A DNA stretch of 64,000 nucleotides, from assembly GCA_947625485.1 (NCBI GenBank), contig CANQOP010000002.1, forward strand, positions 62,001-126,000. The letters are read 5' to 3'. This DNA is from an uncultured Clostridia bacterium. GTDB taxonomy: Bacteria; Bacillota; Clostridia; Oscillospirales; Acutalibacteraceae. This document shows, piece by piece, positions 16,763 through 27,400 of the stretch. A program made the translations under genes and the position numbers. The first letter of the stretch is position 1, and every line of letters begins with the position of its first letter. The notes beneath the pieces are model-generated. The model worked only from the letters and a program-made list of their open reading frames with translations, searched no databases and was not told where the DNA came from.

Positions 16763-17848
16763 TTAAACGATAATTAGTTCTTTACTGAGCGTTGCGAAGT
16801 TTTTAAATCCGTTGTCTTTTACCAAAACCATATCCTCAATACGAACACCGAATCTGTTATCGAGGTAAATACCCGGTTCAACTGTAATAACCATATTTTC
16901 CGACAAAATCGTCTCTCCTTTAGGAGAAACATACGGAAGTTCGTGTATATCAAGTCCCACTCCGTGACCTGTGGAATGTCCGAAATTTCGTCCGTAACCC
17001 GAGTCTGTAATTATATCACGCGCTATTTTATCTATGTCGCACGCCTTGACTCCCGACTTTACCGCATTAAGCGACGAAAGCTGCGCTCTCAATACAATAT
17101 CATAAATCTCTTTTTGCTTATCACTGCATTTTTTAACCGCCACCGTGCGGGTCATATCACTGTGATAGCCGTTATAAAGAGCTCCTATGTCCATTGTAAA
17201 GAAGTCGCCCTCTTTAATTACATCATCGGACGGAACACCGTGCGGCAAAGAAGTCTTTTTACCCGTAATCGTAATAAGGTCGAAGGAGACGTTTTCAGCT
17301 CCGTACTTTTTCATAAGATACTCAAGCTCGTTAGCAATCGCTCTCTCGCTTACCTCGGGTTTAACGAAGTTTAAAACCTCCGTATATGCTTTCTCGGTAA
17401 TTTTCTGAGCCTCAGAGATATACTGAATCTCGCCCTCACTTTTAATAATACGGAGATTTGAAATTGCTTTGCTTAGTGTGTCATCGGAGATAATTGATAC
17501 TCCTACCTCGTTAAAAGCGCGAACGTATTTATTATAAGTGCTTACGGTAACAACGTCAGATTCTAATATAAGAGTATTAACGCTGTGCTTTGTAAGTAAG
17601 GCTTTTACTTCATCCACAAGGGATTTAAACTCTATAACACTACAGTCCTTAGCGTTCTTTAACGCTGCTTCATAGTATCTGAAATCGACGAGAAGATAGC
17701 TTTCGTCTCCGGTGATAAGCATAGCTCCTTCGCTTTTCTGAAAGCCCGATAAATAATAAATATTATTCTCGTTGGTTATCAGCAGTGCAACGGAGCTATC
17801 GTCTATTATTTTTCTTAAATCATTTGTCCTTCGTTTTTGGACGGACAT
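16763..17848 (-). CDS. pepP: Xaa-Pro aminopeptidase (M24 family)
   Basis: Cytosolic metallopeptidase that removes an N-terminal residue preceding proline. The N-terminal creatinase-like domain covers about residues 1-130, the pita-bread catalytic domain the rest. Metal ligands can be read in FTMDIGALYNGYHSDMTRT (two Asp), HSTGHGVGLDIHE (His), VEPGIY (Glu) and GVRIEDM (Glu). The 361 residues match YqhT-type enzymes, which also neighbour efp and aroQ in Bacilli. It starts immediately after the aroQ stop (TAAATG arrangement), so the two form one unit. Confidence 0.94.
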   Translation of the reverse strand: MSVQKRRTNDLRKIIDDSSVALLITNENNIYYLSGFQKSEGAMLITGDESYLLVDFRYYEAALKNAKDCSVIEFKSLVDEVKALLTKHSVNTLILESDVVTVSTYNKYVRAFNEVGVSIISDDTLSKAISNLRIIKSEGEIQYISEAQKITEKAYTEVLNFVKPEVSERAIANELEYLMKKYGAENVSFDLITITGKKTSLPHGVPSDDVIKEGDFFTMDIGALYNGYHSDMTRTVAVKKCSDKQKEIYDIVLRAQLSSLNAVKSGVKACDIDKIARDIITDSGYGRNFGHSTGHGVGLDIHELPYVSPKGETILSENMVITVEPGIYLDNRFGVRIEDMVLVKDNGFKNFATLSKELIIV

Positions 17849-18280
17849 TTACATCATTTCCTTTAAAGCATTCATTGCGAGCAAATAGCTGAATTTGCCG
17901 AAGCCGGCAATCTGACCCGCGCAGACGGGTGCAATTACCGAGGTATGTCTGAACTCCTCACGCGCGTGAATGTTAGACATATGTACCTCGACAAAAGGAA
18001 TATTTACACAAGCGATTGCGTCTCTGAGAGCATAGCTGTAATGAGTGAGAGCGCCCGCATTAATCACAACACCGTCAAAGTTATCGCGTGCAGCGTGTAT
18101 TTTATCAATAAGGTTGCCCTCGTGGTTCGACTGATAAATTCCCACATCAAATCCATTTGTTTTACCGTATTCAATAATCTGGTCCGATATGCTTTCGCTA
18201 CTCTCGTTTCCGTAGATTCCTTTTTCTCTTATTCCTACCATATTTAGGTTTGGCCCGAGTAATACAAGAACTTTTTTCAT
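17849..18280 (-). CDS. aroQ: Type II 3-dehydroquinate dehydratase
   Basis: Dehydrates 3-dehydroquinate to 3-dehydroshikimate in the shikimate pathway, as a dodecamer. The 143-residue protein has GPNLNMVG near the N-terminus, the catalytic tyrosine in GIYGNES, the active-site stretch NAGALTHYSYALRDA, and EVHMSNIHAREEFRH with the catalytic histidine. Length and motifs are standard. The aroQ-pepP-efp order is widespread in Firmicutes. No other aro gene is present in the window. Confidence 0.96.
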   Translation of the reverse strand: MKKVLVLLGPNLNMVGIREKGIYGNESSESISDQIIEYGKTNGFDVGIYQSNHEGNLIDKIHAARDNFDGVVINAGALTHYSYALRDAIACVNIPFVEVHMSNIHAREEFRHTSVIAPVCAGQIAGFGKFSYLLAMNALKEMM

Positions 18281-18310
18281 AATGTACTCCTTTTAAGTTA
18301 AAAAAGCATT

Positions 18311-18351
18311 CCATAAAAATAAATAAGCGAACAGAATTATTCTGTCCGCTT
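18311..18351 (-). terminator. rpsU terminator
   Basis: Minus strand: AAGCGGACAGAA / TTCTGTTCGCTT, a 12-bp stem with one G-U pair and a tiny loop, then an ATTTATTTTTAT tail. It lies directly after the rpsU stop and separates it from aroQ. Confidence 0.75.
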
Positions 18352-18357
18352 TATTAT

Positions 18358-18534
18358 TTACCTATACTTGCGTTTACGTGCTGCTTCGGACTTTTTCTTA
18401 CGCTTTACAGACGGCTTTTCATAAGCCTCTCTCTTGCGTACCTCAGCAATAACGCCGGCTCTGGCACACTGTTTTTTAAATCTTCTTAAAGCACTTTCAA
18501 GAGATTCATTTTCTTTAAGTCTTACCTCTGACAT
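18358..18534 (-). CDS. rpsU: 30S ribosomal protein S21
   Basis: Small basic protein near the anti-Shine-Dalgarno end of 16S rRNA. I start at ATG 18534, behind GGGAGG; the track's start eight codons earlier sits on the ribosome binding site. The 58-residue product begins [20 protein letters not shown], the standard S21 signature, and ends in a Lys/Arg-rich tail. It has its own consensus promoter and terminator, so it is a single-gene unit. Confidence 0.96.
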   Translation of the reverse strand: MSEVRLKENESLESALRRFKKQCARAGVIAEVRKREAYEKPSVKRKKKSEAARKRKYR

Positions 18535-18593
18535 TTCTATTTCCCTCCCATCTGCCAATCGGCATGGGTAATCTGCAAAATACTGCGAGTAGT

Positions 18594-18623
18594 ATTATAC
18601 AATATCTTCACATAATTTGTCAA
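18594..18623 (-). promoter_or_regulatory. Sigma-A promoter of rpsU
   Basis: Minus strand: consensus TTGACA (18623-18618), an 18-base spacer, consensus TATAAT (18599-18594). Confidence 0.8.
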
Positions 18624-18687
18624 GGGTTATCAAAAAATTAGTAAAAAAATACTAAATAGTTTTAATTATACCAAAAAAATACGTATT

Positions 18688-21108
18688 TTATGGTTTTACA
18701 ACTATATTTACAATTCTACCCTTAACATAAATTTCTTTGACAATATTCATTCCGTCGATTGCTTTTGCTACGTTATCGTCGGATTTAGCAAGCTTAAAAA
18801 CCTCGTCCTGCTGTGCGTCAACTGCAACATTTATCTTAGCCTTAATTTTTCCGTTTACCTGTACGGCAATCTCGGTAGTTTCATCTACGCACTTGCTCTC
18901 GTCATATTCGGGCCATTTCTGCTCTGCGACAATTCCGTCTCCTAAAGAGCAAATCTCAAAGATTTCCTCCGTAATATGAGGAGCAAACGGATTTAGAAGA
19001 ATTGCAAAAATTCCAAGCTCTTTCTTATTAATTGAGCCGAAAGCCGTAACATCATTAATAAGAGCCATTAGTGCGGCTATAGCGGTGTTAAACTTGATAT
19101 TTTCTATGTCATCGCCGACCTTCTTTATAGCCTTATTGAACGCTCCTTCAAGCTCAGGGCGTATCTTTTCACCGTCAACAAGAATATTTTGTAAATTCCA
19201 AAAACGCTCAACAAATCTTCGGCATCCTCTTATGCTTGAAGGACTCCACGGAGCCGCTTTTTCAAAGTCGCCGATGAACATTTCATAAAGCCGCATAGTA
19301 TCTGCGCCGTACTCTTCGACAATATCGTCGGGATTAACGACATTACCTCGGGACTTGGACATTTTTTCGCCGTTTTCGCCGAGAATCATACCGTGACTTG
19401 TGCGTTTTGCGTACGGCTCAGGGGTAGGAACAACTCCTAAATCATACAAGAACTTATGCCAGAATCGGCTGTAGAGCAAGTGAAGCGTCGTGTGCTCCAT
19501 ACCGCCGTTATACCAATCAACGGGAGACCAGTATTCGAGAGCCTCTTTTGAGGCTAAAGCCTCGTTGTTATGCGGGTCCATATATCTGAGGAAATACCAC
19601 GAGGAGCCTGCCCACTGCGGCATTGTGTCCGTCTCTCTTAAAGCCTTTCCGCCGCAGCACGGACAAGTAGTATTTATCCAGTCGGTCATTTTAGCGAGCG
19701 GAGATTCGCCCGTATCGGTAGGCTCGTAAGAATCAACCATAGGAAGCTTGAGGGGAAGCTCGCTTTCGGGAATCGGAACAAAACCGCATTTCTCGCAGTG
19801 AACAATTGGGATAGGTTCGCCCCAGTAGCGCTGGCGCGAGAAAACCCAGTCGCGCAGCTTATAGTTCACCTTTGCTCTGCCTATACCCTGCTCGGTAAGC
19901 CACTCAATCATTTTAGCCTTAGCGTCCTCTACGGACAGACCGTTAAGGAAGCCTGAATTTGTAAGTATACCCGAAGCGCAGTCCGTAAACGCCTCTTTCT
20001 GGGCATCTTTTCCGCCTTTTACTACCTCGATAATTGGAAGATTAAATTTTTTGGCGAATTCCCAGTCACGCGTATCGTGAGCAGGAACAGCCATAATTGC
20101 GCCCGTACCGTAAGAAACGAGTACATAGTCGGATACAAAAATCGGGATTTTAGTATTATTTACAGGGTTTATCGCCTCAACGCCATTTAAACGGATACCC
20201 GTTTTATCCTTAGCGACTTCCGTCCGCTCAAAGTCTGACTTTTTTGACGCCTCAATCTGATAAGCCCTTACTTCTTCAATGTTTTCAAGCTTATCCGACC
20301 ATTTCTCAATGAGCGGATGCTCAGGAGAAATAACCATATATGTAGCGCCGAAAAGAGTGTCACAGCGTGTTGTGTAAACGGTGAGTTTATCGCCAGTTGT
20401 AGCGGTAAAATCTACCTCCGCGCCAGTTGAACGTCCTATCCAGTTTTTCTGCTGAGCTTTTACTCTGGGCGGATAATTAACTAAATCAAGGTCGTTTATA
20501 AGTCTGTCTGCATAAGCCGTGATTTTAAGCATCCACTGCGACTTAACCTTGTGGATAACCTCGCTTCCGCACCGCTCGCAAACTCCGTTTACAACTTCTT
20601 CGTTAGCGAGTACGCATTTACAGGAGGTGCACCAGTTAACATTCATTTCTTTCTTATAAGCCAGACCCTTCTTGAAAAGCTGAAGGAAAATCCACTGGGT
20701 CCACTTGTAGTAATCGGGGTCAGTCGTATTTATTTCCCTGCTCCAATCAAACGAAATGCCGAGAGACTGAATTTGCTTTTTAAAACGCTCAATATTTTGC
20801 TTTGTAACAATTTCAGGGTGAATATGATTTTTTATAGCATAGTTTTCTGTCGGCAAACCGAAGGCGTCCCATCCGATAGGATAAAGAACATTGTACCCCT
20901 GTAGTCTCCTCTTGCGTGCTACCGTATCAAGGGCTGTATAAGGTCGGGGATGTCCGACGTGCAGACCCTGACCTGACGGATAAGGAAACTCAATAAGAGC
21001 GTAGAACTTCTCTTTTGCAGTGTCCTCGCTTGCGTGGAACACCCCTTTATCCTCCCATATTTTCTGCCATTTAGCTTCAACTTTTTTGTGGTCGTACCTC
21101 AAAATCAT
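18688..21108 (-). CDS. leuS: Leucyl-tRNA synthetase
   Basis: Charges tRNA-Leu. Class I signature in [16 protein letters not shown] (HIGH equivalent) and [10 protein letters not shown] (KMSKS). The CP1 editing domain includes [15 protein letters not shown], and a zinc-binding stretch is CTSCKCVLA...CERCGS. The C-terminal anticodon and tRNA-binding part ends RIVNIVVKP. The track start runs 45 bases into rsfS and past GGAGG. The real start is ATG 21108 (close to the GGAGG) or TTG 21102 (eight bases away); I list the ATG. About 806 residues, normal for bacteria. It ends a long array; no T-box is visible upstream. Confidence 0.97.
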   Translation of the reverse strand: MILRYDHKKVEAKWQKIWEDKGVFHASEDTAKEKFYALIEFPYPSGQGLHVGHPRPYTALDTVARKRRLQGYNVLYPIGWDAFGLPTENYAIKNHIHPEIVTKQNIERFKKQIQSLGISFDWSREINTTDPDYYKWTQWIFLQLFKKGLAYKKEMNVNWCTSCKCVLANEEVVNGVCERCGSEVIHKVKSQWMLKITAYADRLINDLDLVNYPPRVKAQQKNWIGRSTGAEVDFTATTGDKLTVYTTRCDTLFGATYMVISPEHPLIEKWSDKLENIEEVRAYQIEASKKSDFERTEVAKDKTGIRLNGVEAINPVNNTKIPIFVSDYVLVSYGTGAIMAVPAHDTRDWEFAKKFNLPIIEVVKGGKDAQKEAFTDCASGILTNSGFLNGLSVEDAKAKMIEWLTEQGIGRAKVNYKLRDWVFSRQRYWGEPIPIVHCEKCGFVPIPESELPLKLPMVDSYEPTDTGESPLAKMTDWINTTCPCCGGKALRETDTMPQWAGSSWYFLRYMDPHNNEALASKEALEYWSPVDWYNGGMEHTTLHLLYSRFWHKFLYDLGVVPTPEPYAKRTSHGMILGENGEKMSKSRGNVVNPDDIVEEYGADTMRLYEMFIGDFEKAAPWSPSSIRGCRRFVERFWNLQNILVDGEKIRPELEGAFNKAIKKVGDDIENIKFNTAIAALMALINDVTAFGSINKKELGIFAILLNPFAPHITEEIFEICSLGDGIVAEQKWPEYDESKCVDETTEIAVQVNGKIKAKINVAVDAQQDEVFKLAKSDDNVAKAIDGMNIVKEIYVKGRIVNIVVKP

Positions 21109-21116
21109 AACCTCCG

Positions 21117-21470
21117 TTAATCTACTATATCGGTCAAATCTATTTCCCTGCCGTCCTGCCATAGTCGTTCAAGGTCATAGAAATTTCTCGCTTCATCATT
21201 AAAAACGTTTACAATTATATCAACGTAATCAAGCAAAATCCAACTGTCGGAACGATGTCCCTCAATATGATGCACGGGAATACCGATTTGGTCAAGCTGA
21301 TACTCCACCTCGTCGGCGAGAGCTTTAACCTGTGTACTGCTGCGGCCTGTAGCGATAACCATATAATCCGCAAGCACGGTTACATCATTAATCTCAATCA
21401 CTTTTATATCCTGCGCCAGTTTGTCGCTTAGCACCTGCGCAATTTTAATAGCCTGTTCGTAAGTTGTCAT
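21117..21470 (-). CDS. rsfS: Ribosomal silencing factor RsfS
   Basis: Binds L14 on the 50S subunit and blocks subunit joining when nutrients run low. The 117-residue protein has the family marks [43 protein letters not shown] and [18 protein letters not shown]. The standard order nadD-yqeK-rsfS is kept. The ATG lies three bases after the yqeK stop. Confidence 0.96.
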   Translation of the reverse strand: MTTYEQAIKIAQVLSDKLAQDIKVIEINDVTVLADYMVIATGRSSTQVKALADEVEYQLDQIGIPVHHIEGHRSDSWILLDYVDIIVNVFNDEARNFYDLERLWQDGREIDLTDIVD

Positions 21471-21473
21471 ATT

Positions 21474-22061
21474 TTAATTTCCCTTTTTCTTTAAATTAAT
21501 CAATATATCATTATAGCAATCAACTGCGTTGCTATGTATCGGAAGTTCTCTTCTGCTCAAATCTTTTATCGTAAATTTAAGCGCATAAAGCATTGCGCTA
21601 TTCAAATCCTCAAACGCCTTTTTTCGCATAACATCTACATCGGGATAATCACGCTCCGCGCTGATAAAGTCGGCAGTGAAAATTACCTTTTCAAGAAGCG
21701 ACATTCCCGCGCGACCCGTGGTGTGGTACCTCACGGAATTAATAATATCTTCGTCGTCAATACCGAGTTCGTTTTGAATATAGACGCTGCCTGCTATCGC
21801 GTGCCAAAGCTTTGAAGAATTTTGCTCAACGGCGTCAAGTATTATACCACCGTCTGCTATAATTTGCAACATTTCATCTTTTTCAATTTCCTTGCAACAG
21901 TCGTGCAATATACCTGCAATTTTAGCCTTTTCTTCGTCTGCGCCGTAAACCTTAGCAAGCCTTACCGCGGACTCTGATACGTTTACGCTGTGTATATAGC
22001 GTCTCTCACCCATTCTACCCTTTATAAGCGAGAGATACTCACTCTTATCCAAAAAAATCAC
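21474..22061 (-). CDS. yqeK: HD-domain Ap4A hydrolase YqeK
   Basis: HD-family phosphohydrolase; characterised YqeK proteins cleave diadenosine tetraphosphate symmetrically to two ADP. Metal-binding histidines and aspartate lie in YIHSVNVS and ILHDCCKE, with further histidines in WHAIAGS and RYHTTGR. The 195 residues are normal. The GTG start overlaps the nadD stop (GTGA); a TTG three codons later is an alternative. Context: between nadD and rsfS. Confidence 0.94.
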   Translation of the reverse strand: MIFLDKSEYLSLIKGRMGERRYIHSVNVSESAVRLAKVYGADEEKAKIAGILHDCCKEIEKDEMLQIIADGGIILDAVEQNSSKLWHAIAGSVYIQNELGIDDEDIINSVRYHTTGRAGMSLLEKVIFTADFISAERDYPDVDVMRKKAFEDLNSAMLYALKFTIKDLSRRELPIHSNAVDCYNDILINLKKKGN

Positions 22062-22654
22062 GTCCCATATAAATGACAGTTTTTAATATATTCAATAACC
22101 TTTGGAGCAAGAAGATTGTCAACTGTTTCTTTATTTTTAAGCCTTCTTCTTATCAGTGTAGAGCTAACTTCCATAACCTTATGAGACATAACAAAACAGT
22201 TACAGCCTATTTTCTTTAAATTTTCACAATGAACCGAAATGTCATTTCTTTCGCAGTCTCTCGGAACAACGATAACCGACGCGGATTCAAAAATATCCTG
22301 AGGATTTTTCCAGTTTTGAAGTGTAAGAAACATATCCTCTCCGACAATCATAAACAATTGATCATTAGGATATATTTCTTTAAGAGAATTTAAAGTTAAA
22401 TATGTGTAACTATCGCCTTTTCTTTTAATCTCCATATCGGATACTTGTATATTATCCGTATTTTCAAAGGACAGCCTGCACATCTCAAATCTGTGTTCAG
22501 AATCTGCGAACTCCGAATTATCCTTAAGCGGAGTTTGATAAGTAGGCATTATTATAACCTTGTCAAGCTTAAACTCATTTATAACATCGCTTACGAGCTT
22601 GACGTGTCCCAGATGGACAGGGTTAAAGCTGCCGCCGAAAAGAGCTATTCTCAT
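22058..22654 (-). CDS. nadD: Nicotinate-nucleotide adenylyltransferase
   Basis: Joins nicotinate mononucleotide and ATP to give deamido-NAD in NAD synthesis. The N-terminal GGSFNPVHLGH is the nucleotidyltransferase signature; the C-terminal SSTLIRRRL is the second motif. 198 residues. It overlaps yhbY upstream by an ATGA and yqeK downstream by a GTGA, as in many Firmicutes. Confidence 0.97.
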   Translation of the reverse strand: MRIALFGGSFNPVHLGHVKLVSDVINEFKLDKVIIMPTYQTPLKDNSEFADSEHRFEMCRLSFENTDNIQVSDMEIKRKGDSYTYLTLNSLKEIYPNDQLFMIVGEDMFLTLQNWKNPQDIFESASVIVVPRDCERNDISVHCENLKKIGCNCFVMSHKVMEVSSTLIRRRLKNKETVDNLLAPKVIEYIKNCHLYGT

Positions 22655-22953
22655 TTCTTTGTTTTAGGCAGCTTAATAACCGGCTCATCGGGATTAGGTC
22701 GATATAAAACAAATTTAGAGCCGATTACCTGAACTACATCCGCGTTTATGCTGTCCGCAATTTCGTTTGAAGCCTCTCGAGGAGTAATCGGACTGCTCTC
22801 AAGGCATTTGCCTTTTATAATCTCTCGTGCTGTGAGCGCGTCGTCAGCCTGTTTTATAATTTCGTTCGACATTCCGCCCTTACCGATGTAGACTATCGTA
22901 TCTATAGTATTTGCAATACCTCTTAAAAAAGCTCTCTGTTTACTTGTAAGCAT
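22651..22953 (-). CDS. yhbY: CRM-domain ribosome assembly protein YhbY
   Basis: A 100-residue single CRM domain that binds pre-50S particles. Family marks are LTSKQRAFLRGIAN, VYIGKGGMSNEI (GxxG loop) and VVQVIGSKFVLYRPN. Its start overlaps rdgB by 14 bases; its stop overlaps nadD. Confidence 0.95.
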   Translation of the reverse strand: MLTSKQRAFLRGIANTIDTIVYIGKGGMSNEIIKQADDALTAREIIKGKCLESSPITPREASNEIADSINADVVQVIGSKFVLYRPNPDEPVIKLPKTKK

Positions 22954-23548
22954 TATTTTCCTCCAAATACTTTGTAAGCTCTGACTGCAACATTCTAAGC
23001 GAATTTCCGCGGTGGCTTACTTTATCCTTTTCCTCAGGCGTGAAATCTCCGAACGACCGTCCTTCATAGAGAAAAATCGGGTCGTACCCGAAACCGCCGT
23101 TTCCCGATGGTTCAAGCGCAATTTCTCCAAAGCATTTTCCCTCGACCTGAATTTTATCACCGTTCGGGAAAACACAGGTGATAGCCGAAACATAGTGAGC
23201 TCCGCGTTTTTCCCGCTCAACATCTCTGAGTTTTTCGAGAATAAGAGCGTTTTTTTCTTCGTCTGTTGAACTCTCTCCTGCAAAACGAGCGGAATATATT
23301 CCCGGTGCGCCGTTAAGAGCATCTATGCAAATTCCCGAATCGTCCGCAATTGCAGGCAGTCCCGTTTTTCGGCAGGCTGCGTCAGCTTTAAGAAAAGAGT
23401 TTTCAGTAAAAGTAGTGCCGTTTTCTTCGACGTCGTCGAGAATTATACCCTCTTGCTTAGCGGTAACCGCCTCTATGCCCAGAGGTTTAAGAATACGCTC
23501 AAGCTCTATCAATTTTTTGGGATTATTAGTAGCAATTATGAACTTCAT
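22940..23548 (-). CDS. rdgB: XTP/dITP diphosphatase (RdgB/HAM1)
   Basis: Hydrolyses non-canonical purine triphosphates (dITP, XTP) to the monophosphate and pyrophosphate, keeping them out of DNA. I start at ATG 23548 behind GAGG; the track's version adds 26 residues that read back into the ftsY 3' end. The true N-terminus MKFIIATNNPKKLIEL is the family signature. ADDSGICIDALNGAPGIYSARFAG and GFGYDPIF follow. 202 residues, as expected. Confidence 0.96.
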   Translation of the reverse strand: MKFIIATNNPKKLIELERILKPLGIEAVTAKQEGIILDDVEENGTTFTENSFLKADAACRKTGLPAIADDSGICIDALNGAPGIYSARFAGESSTDEEKNALILEKLRDVEREKRGAHYVSAITCVFPNGDKIQVEGKCFGEIALEPSGNGGFGYDPIFLYEGRSFGDFTPEEKDKVSHRGNSLRMLQSELTKYLEENNAYK

Positions 23549-23564
23549 AATAACCTCTTTTTTA

Positions 23565-24476
23565 TCAACTGAAATCAAATAAGGCTTTGGAGAAATCGTC
23601 AGGGTCAAATGGCTGTAAGTCGTCAATCTGCTCGCCTACACCTATAAACTTAACGGGCACATCAAGAGAATTCTTTATAGCAAGTACGATACCGCCCTTA
23701 GCAGTACCGTCAAGCTTTGTAAGCACTATGCCTGTTATACCTGTTGCCTCTTTAAAATGCTCAACCTGCGATACAGCATTCTGTCCCGTTGTAGCGTCGA
23801 GAACAAGCAGGATTTCTTTATCCGCGTCAGGCAGCTCGCGGTCAATAATTCTGTTAATCTTTGCAAGCTCGTCCATAAGATGCTTTTTGTTGTGAAGTCT
23901 GCCTGCGGTGTCAGCTATAATGATGTCCGCTCCCCTCGCTTTTGCGGCGGAAATTGCGTCGAATACAACAGCCGCAGGGTCCGAGCCTTCATTCTGCTTT
24001 ATGATTTCACAACCGCTTCTTTCAGCCCAAATATTCAGTTGGTCTATAGCGGCGGCACGGAATGTGTCGGCAGCGGCGAGAAGAACCTTTTTGCCTTCGT
24101 TTTTAAAACGGTTCGCCATTTTACCAATTGTAGTAGTTTTACCGACTCCGTTAACGCCGATAACAAGAATAACGGACGGCTTAGTATTGAGGTTAAGCTC
24201 CTGTCCGCCTTTGAGCATTTCGCTTACTACTTCTTCGAGAAGAACGCGTATCTGTTCGGGGTCGGTTGTGCCTGTTTCTTTAACTCTTTTCCTAAGCTTG
24301 TCGCAGATTTCCTCGGCGGTTGTCATTCCGACATCACCCATTACAAGAAGCTCCTCAAGCTCCTCAAAAAGCTCCTCGTCAATCTTAGTAAAAGATTTGA
24401 GCATTGAGTCAATCTGTCCGATAACACTTTCTCTTGTTTTCTTTAAGCCTTGTTTTATTTTACTGAATAATCCCAT
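23565..24476 (-). CDS. ftsY: Signal recognition particle receptor FtsY
   Basis: SRP receptor GTPase that docks nascent membrane proteins at the translocon. The N domain covers about residues 1-95. The NG GTPase has [15 protein letters not shown] (G1), DTFRAAA (G2), DTAGRLHNK (G3) and [10 protein letters not shown] (G4). The 303 residues indicate the short A-domain form common in Gram-positives. It lies between smc and rdgB; smc-ftsY is the conserved pair. Confidence 0.97.
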   Translation of the reverse strand: MGLFSKIKQGLKKTRESVIGQIDSMLKSFTKIDEELFEELEELLVMGDVGMTTAEEICDKLRKRVKETGTTDPEQIRVLLEEVVSEMLKGGQELNLNTKPSVILVIGVNGVGKTTTIGKMANRFKNEGKKVLLAAADTFRAAAIDQLNIWAERSGCEIIKQNEGSDPAAVVFDAISAAKARGADIIIADTAGRLHNKKHLMDELAKINRIIDRELPDADKEILLVLDATTGQNAVSQVEHFKEATGITGIVLTKLDGTAKGGIVLAIKNSLDVPVKFIGVGEQIDDLQPFDPDDFSKALFDFS

Positions 24477-24491
24477 TTAAATCATTCCTTT

Positions 24492-27400
24492 TTATAATCC
24501 GAGTTTCTCCGAAACCTCGCTTGCTCTAAGCTCGAGCAATTTGGAAACGCCCTCGTCCTGCATAGTAACGCCGTAGAGCACGTCAGCCTCTTCCATTGTT
24601 CCGCGTCTGTGCGTTATAAGTATGAACTGAGTTTTTTGAGTAAGATTGCGCACATACTGAGCAAACCTGTCTACATTCACCTCGTCAAGCGCCGCCTCAA
24701 TCTCGTCCATCACGCAGAACGGAGCAGGTCTTACCTTCATAATCGCAAAGTAGAGAGCAATCGCGACAAGCGCTTTCTCGCCTCCCGAAAGAGCTTCAAG
24801 ATGAACTACGATTTTGCCCGGCGGGTGAACGATAATATCAATTCCGCTTGTTAGTATATCCTCCGGGTCTGTAAGAGCGAGCGACGCTGTACCGCCTCCG
24901 AAAAGCTCCTTAAAGGTGTATGTAAAATTGCGGTTAATCTGCTCAAAGCTAACGATAAACTCTTCCTGCATCTGCTTTGTAAGGCCTTTGATGAGCTTTT
25001 CAATTTCTTTCTTTGATTTCTCGACATCATCAACCTGAGCGCTGATAAATTCGTATCTTTCGGAAACTTCCTTGTATTCTTCAATAGCGCTTACATTGAC
25101 CGTGCCGAGCGCCCTTATTTTTCCCTTCAAAGCGTTAAGTCTGCTTTGAGCCTCGGAAATGCTTTCTAACCTGACAGCACTCTCTTCCGCTTCTTTTTTT
25201 GTGAGCTGATATTCCTCCCACAGCTTTGAGATGATGTTATCATACTCCTTCTTTAGGTTAATTCTGCGCTCCTCGAGTCTGGCAAGCTCTCTGCCGGAAA
25301 TTTCTCTTTCGTTATTTTTTTCACGTTCGAGATTTCTTAGCTCTGCGCTGCGTTTCTCAAAAGAATCCTTTTTTAAATTTAAATCTTCAATTTCTTTGTT
25401 TAATGAATTAACCTTAGAATTAAGAACATCAATATCCTTTTGGAGTTCTGAGATTCTCGTCTTTGTGTTACTGATAATATCGTTAAAACCCTCAATTTCA
25501 TTATTTAACTGAGACTTTCGGTTATCTCTGCCCTCTTCGGTCGAAACAGCATAAGCTATTTCAGAATTATAGGTTTCAATATCCTTTTTAGCGGTAACAA
25601 TTTCCAACCTGATATTTTGCAACTGCTCGGACATTTCCTCGCGCCTTGCGGTGAGCTTTGAGCGGTTTCCGGTTATCTCTTCAAGCTGAGCCTCATACTG
25701 TGAGATAGACCAGTTAATATCATCAAGCTGCTCCTTGGCACGCTTCTCATCAATCTTATACTGTTCTATTCTCTCCTTACAATTCTTAACTTCTTTCTCT
25801 GCACCGTCTATAGCCTGCTTCTGCGAATTTAAATCATTTTCGAGAGCTTTTGATTCGGTCAGGACTCTGACCCGCTCCTGCTGTGCTTTTGAAAGGTCGG
25901 CTCTTGTGCCGAGTATCTCTCCCTCAACAGAAGCATACTCCGTTACAGCTTTATCATACTCTACGGCTGCGTCCTCAGCTTTTTTATTTAATTCTTCAGC
26001 TTTAGCCTTGTTTTTAGCTATTTCAGACGCTCTTGAAAGAAGACCAGATTTTTTCCCGAATGAACCGCCCGTAAGCGAGCCTCCTGCGTTTACTACCTGA
26101 CCGTCGAGAGTAACAACCTTAAATCGGTATCCGTATTTTTTAGCAATTACAGTAGCGGCATTTAAATCCTCCGCAACAACAATTCTTCCCAAAAGAGACT
26201 TGAGTATGCTTTCATATTCAGGTTTGCAGTCGCACAAATCGGAAGCTATTCCTATAAATCCGTAACAATCGTCAAGACCGTTTTCATTAAGCGACTTTGG
26301 ACGAATAGTATTCATAGGCAGGAAAGTTGCCCGACCGCCGTCTTTCTTTTTAAGAAATGCAATAGCGCTCTTTGCGTCCTGCTCGGTAGACGTGACAATA
26401 TTCTGCATCGCCGAGCCGAGGGCAATTTCTATCGCAACAGTATACTCGGCAGGAACATTGATAATCCTTGAGACGGGTCCGTGGATACCTTTAAGCTGTC
26501 CTCTATTAGCAGCTTGCACCACGTTCTTAACCGAGTAGGAAAAGCCCTCAAGATTTCTCTCCAGATCCTCAAGCAGCTTAACTTTCCTCAAAACCTCTTG
26601 CGTATCCAGCATAAGATTATCTGCCTGAGTCTTAAGGTCATCGCGTTTTTTTTGTCTGGCGCTTAGCTTTAACTCCAGTCCCTTTATAGAATTTGACAGA
26701 GATTCGACCTCTTCGTTACATTTATCAATCTGCTTTTTATATTTTTCTGACATCTCGAGAGTTGTGTTATACTGCTCAAGCCGCTGGGAATTCGTGCTTA
26801 AAATGCTCTCTATTCTCGCCTGTAGCTCCGTAACGGAGGTCACGCTCGTCATTTGTGTAACTCTCGCGTCGGCTGACTGAGAGGTAAGCTCCGAAAGCTT
26901 CGCGCTAAGAGTCTGGATTTTGTCTCCGCTCCTGCTGGAGTCAATGTTTACAATATTCAGCTTTTCAGAAGTTTCGTTATAAAGCTCTTGTTTTTCCTCA
27001 ATAACAGCCTTGAGTTCTTTTATTTTAGCATGCTTTTCCTCAATACTTGTCAGAGCGTCCTCGGCGTCTGTATCAACCTTTTGAATCTCTTCCTCAAGAC
27101 GTGTTATATTTTCTCTATTGTGAAGAATATCGTTTTCCGCAACCGACACGGAGCTTTTCTTAGAGCTTATCTCGGCAATTATATCGTTAATATTGCTTCT
27201 GATGCTCTCTATATCGGCAGAGTATTCGCCGTTTTTTGCGTAAATACTCTCGATTTCCGCCTGAATATCGTTGAGCGCCTTATCTGCCTCGTCGTGCTGT
27301 AAGCGGGAAATCGAAATTTTATCCTCTTCTTCTTTTAATACTTTATTGCTGTTATTTAGCGTATTAACCCAAAGAGCAATTTCTATATCTTTCTTTTCCT

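Noticed and set aside
18629-18660. leuS terminator (TTAGTA/TACTAA followed by T)
   Set aside because: Only a six-bp AT-only stem; too weak to call, though it sits in the right place.
21109-21162. Longer leuS N-terminus in the ORF track
   Set aside because: It overlaps rsfS and runs across the GGAGG that serves leuS itself.
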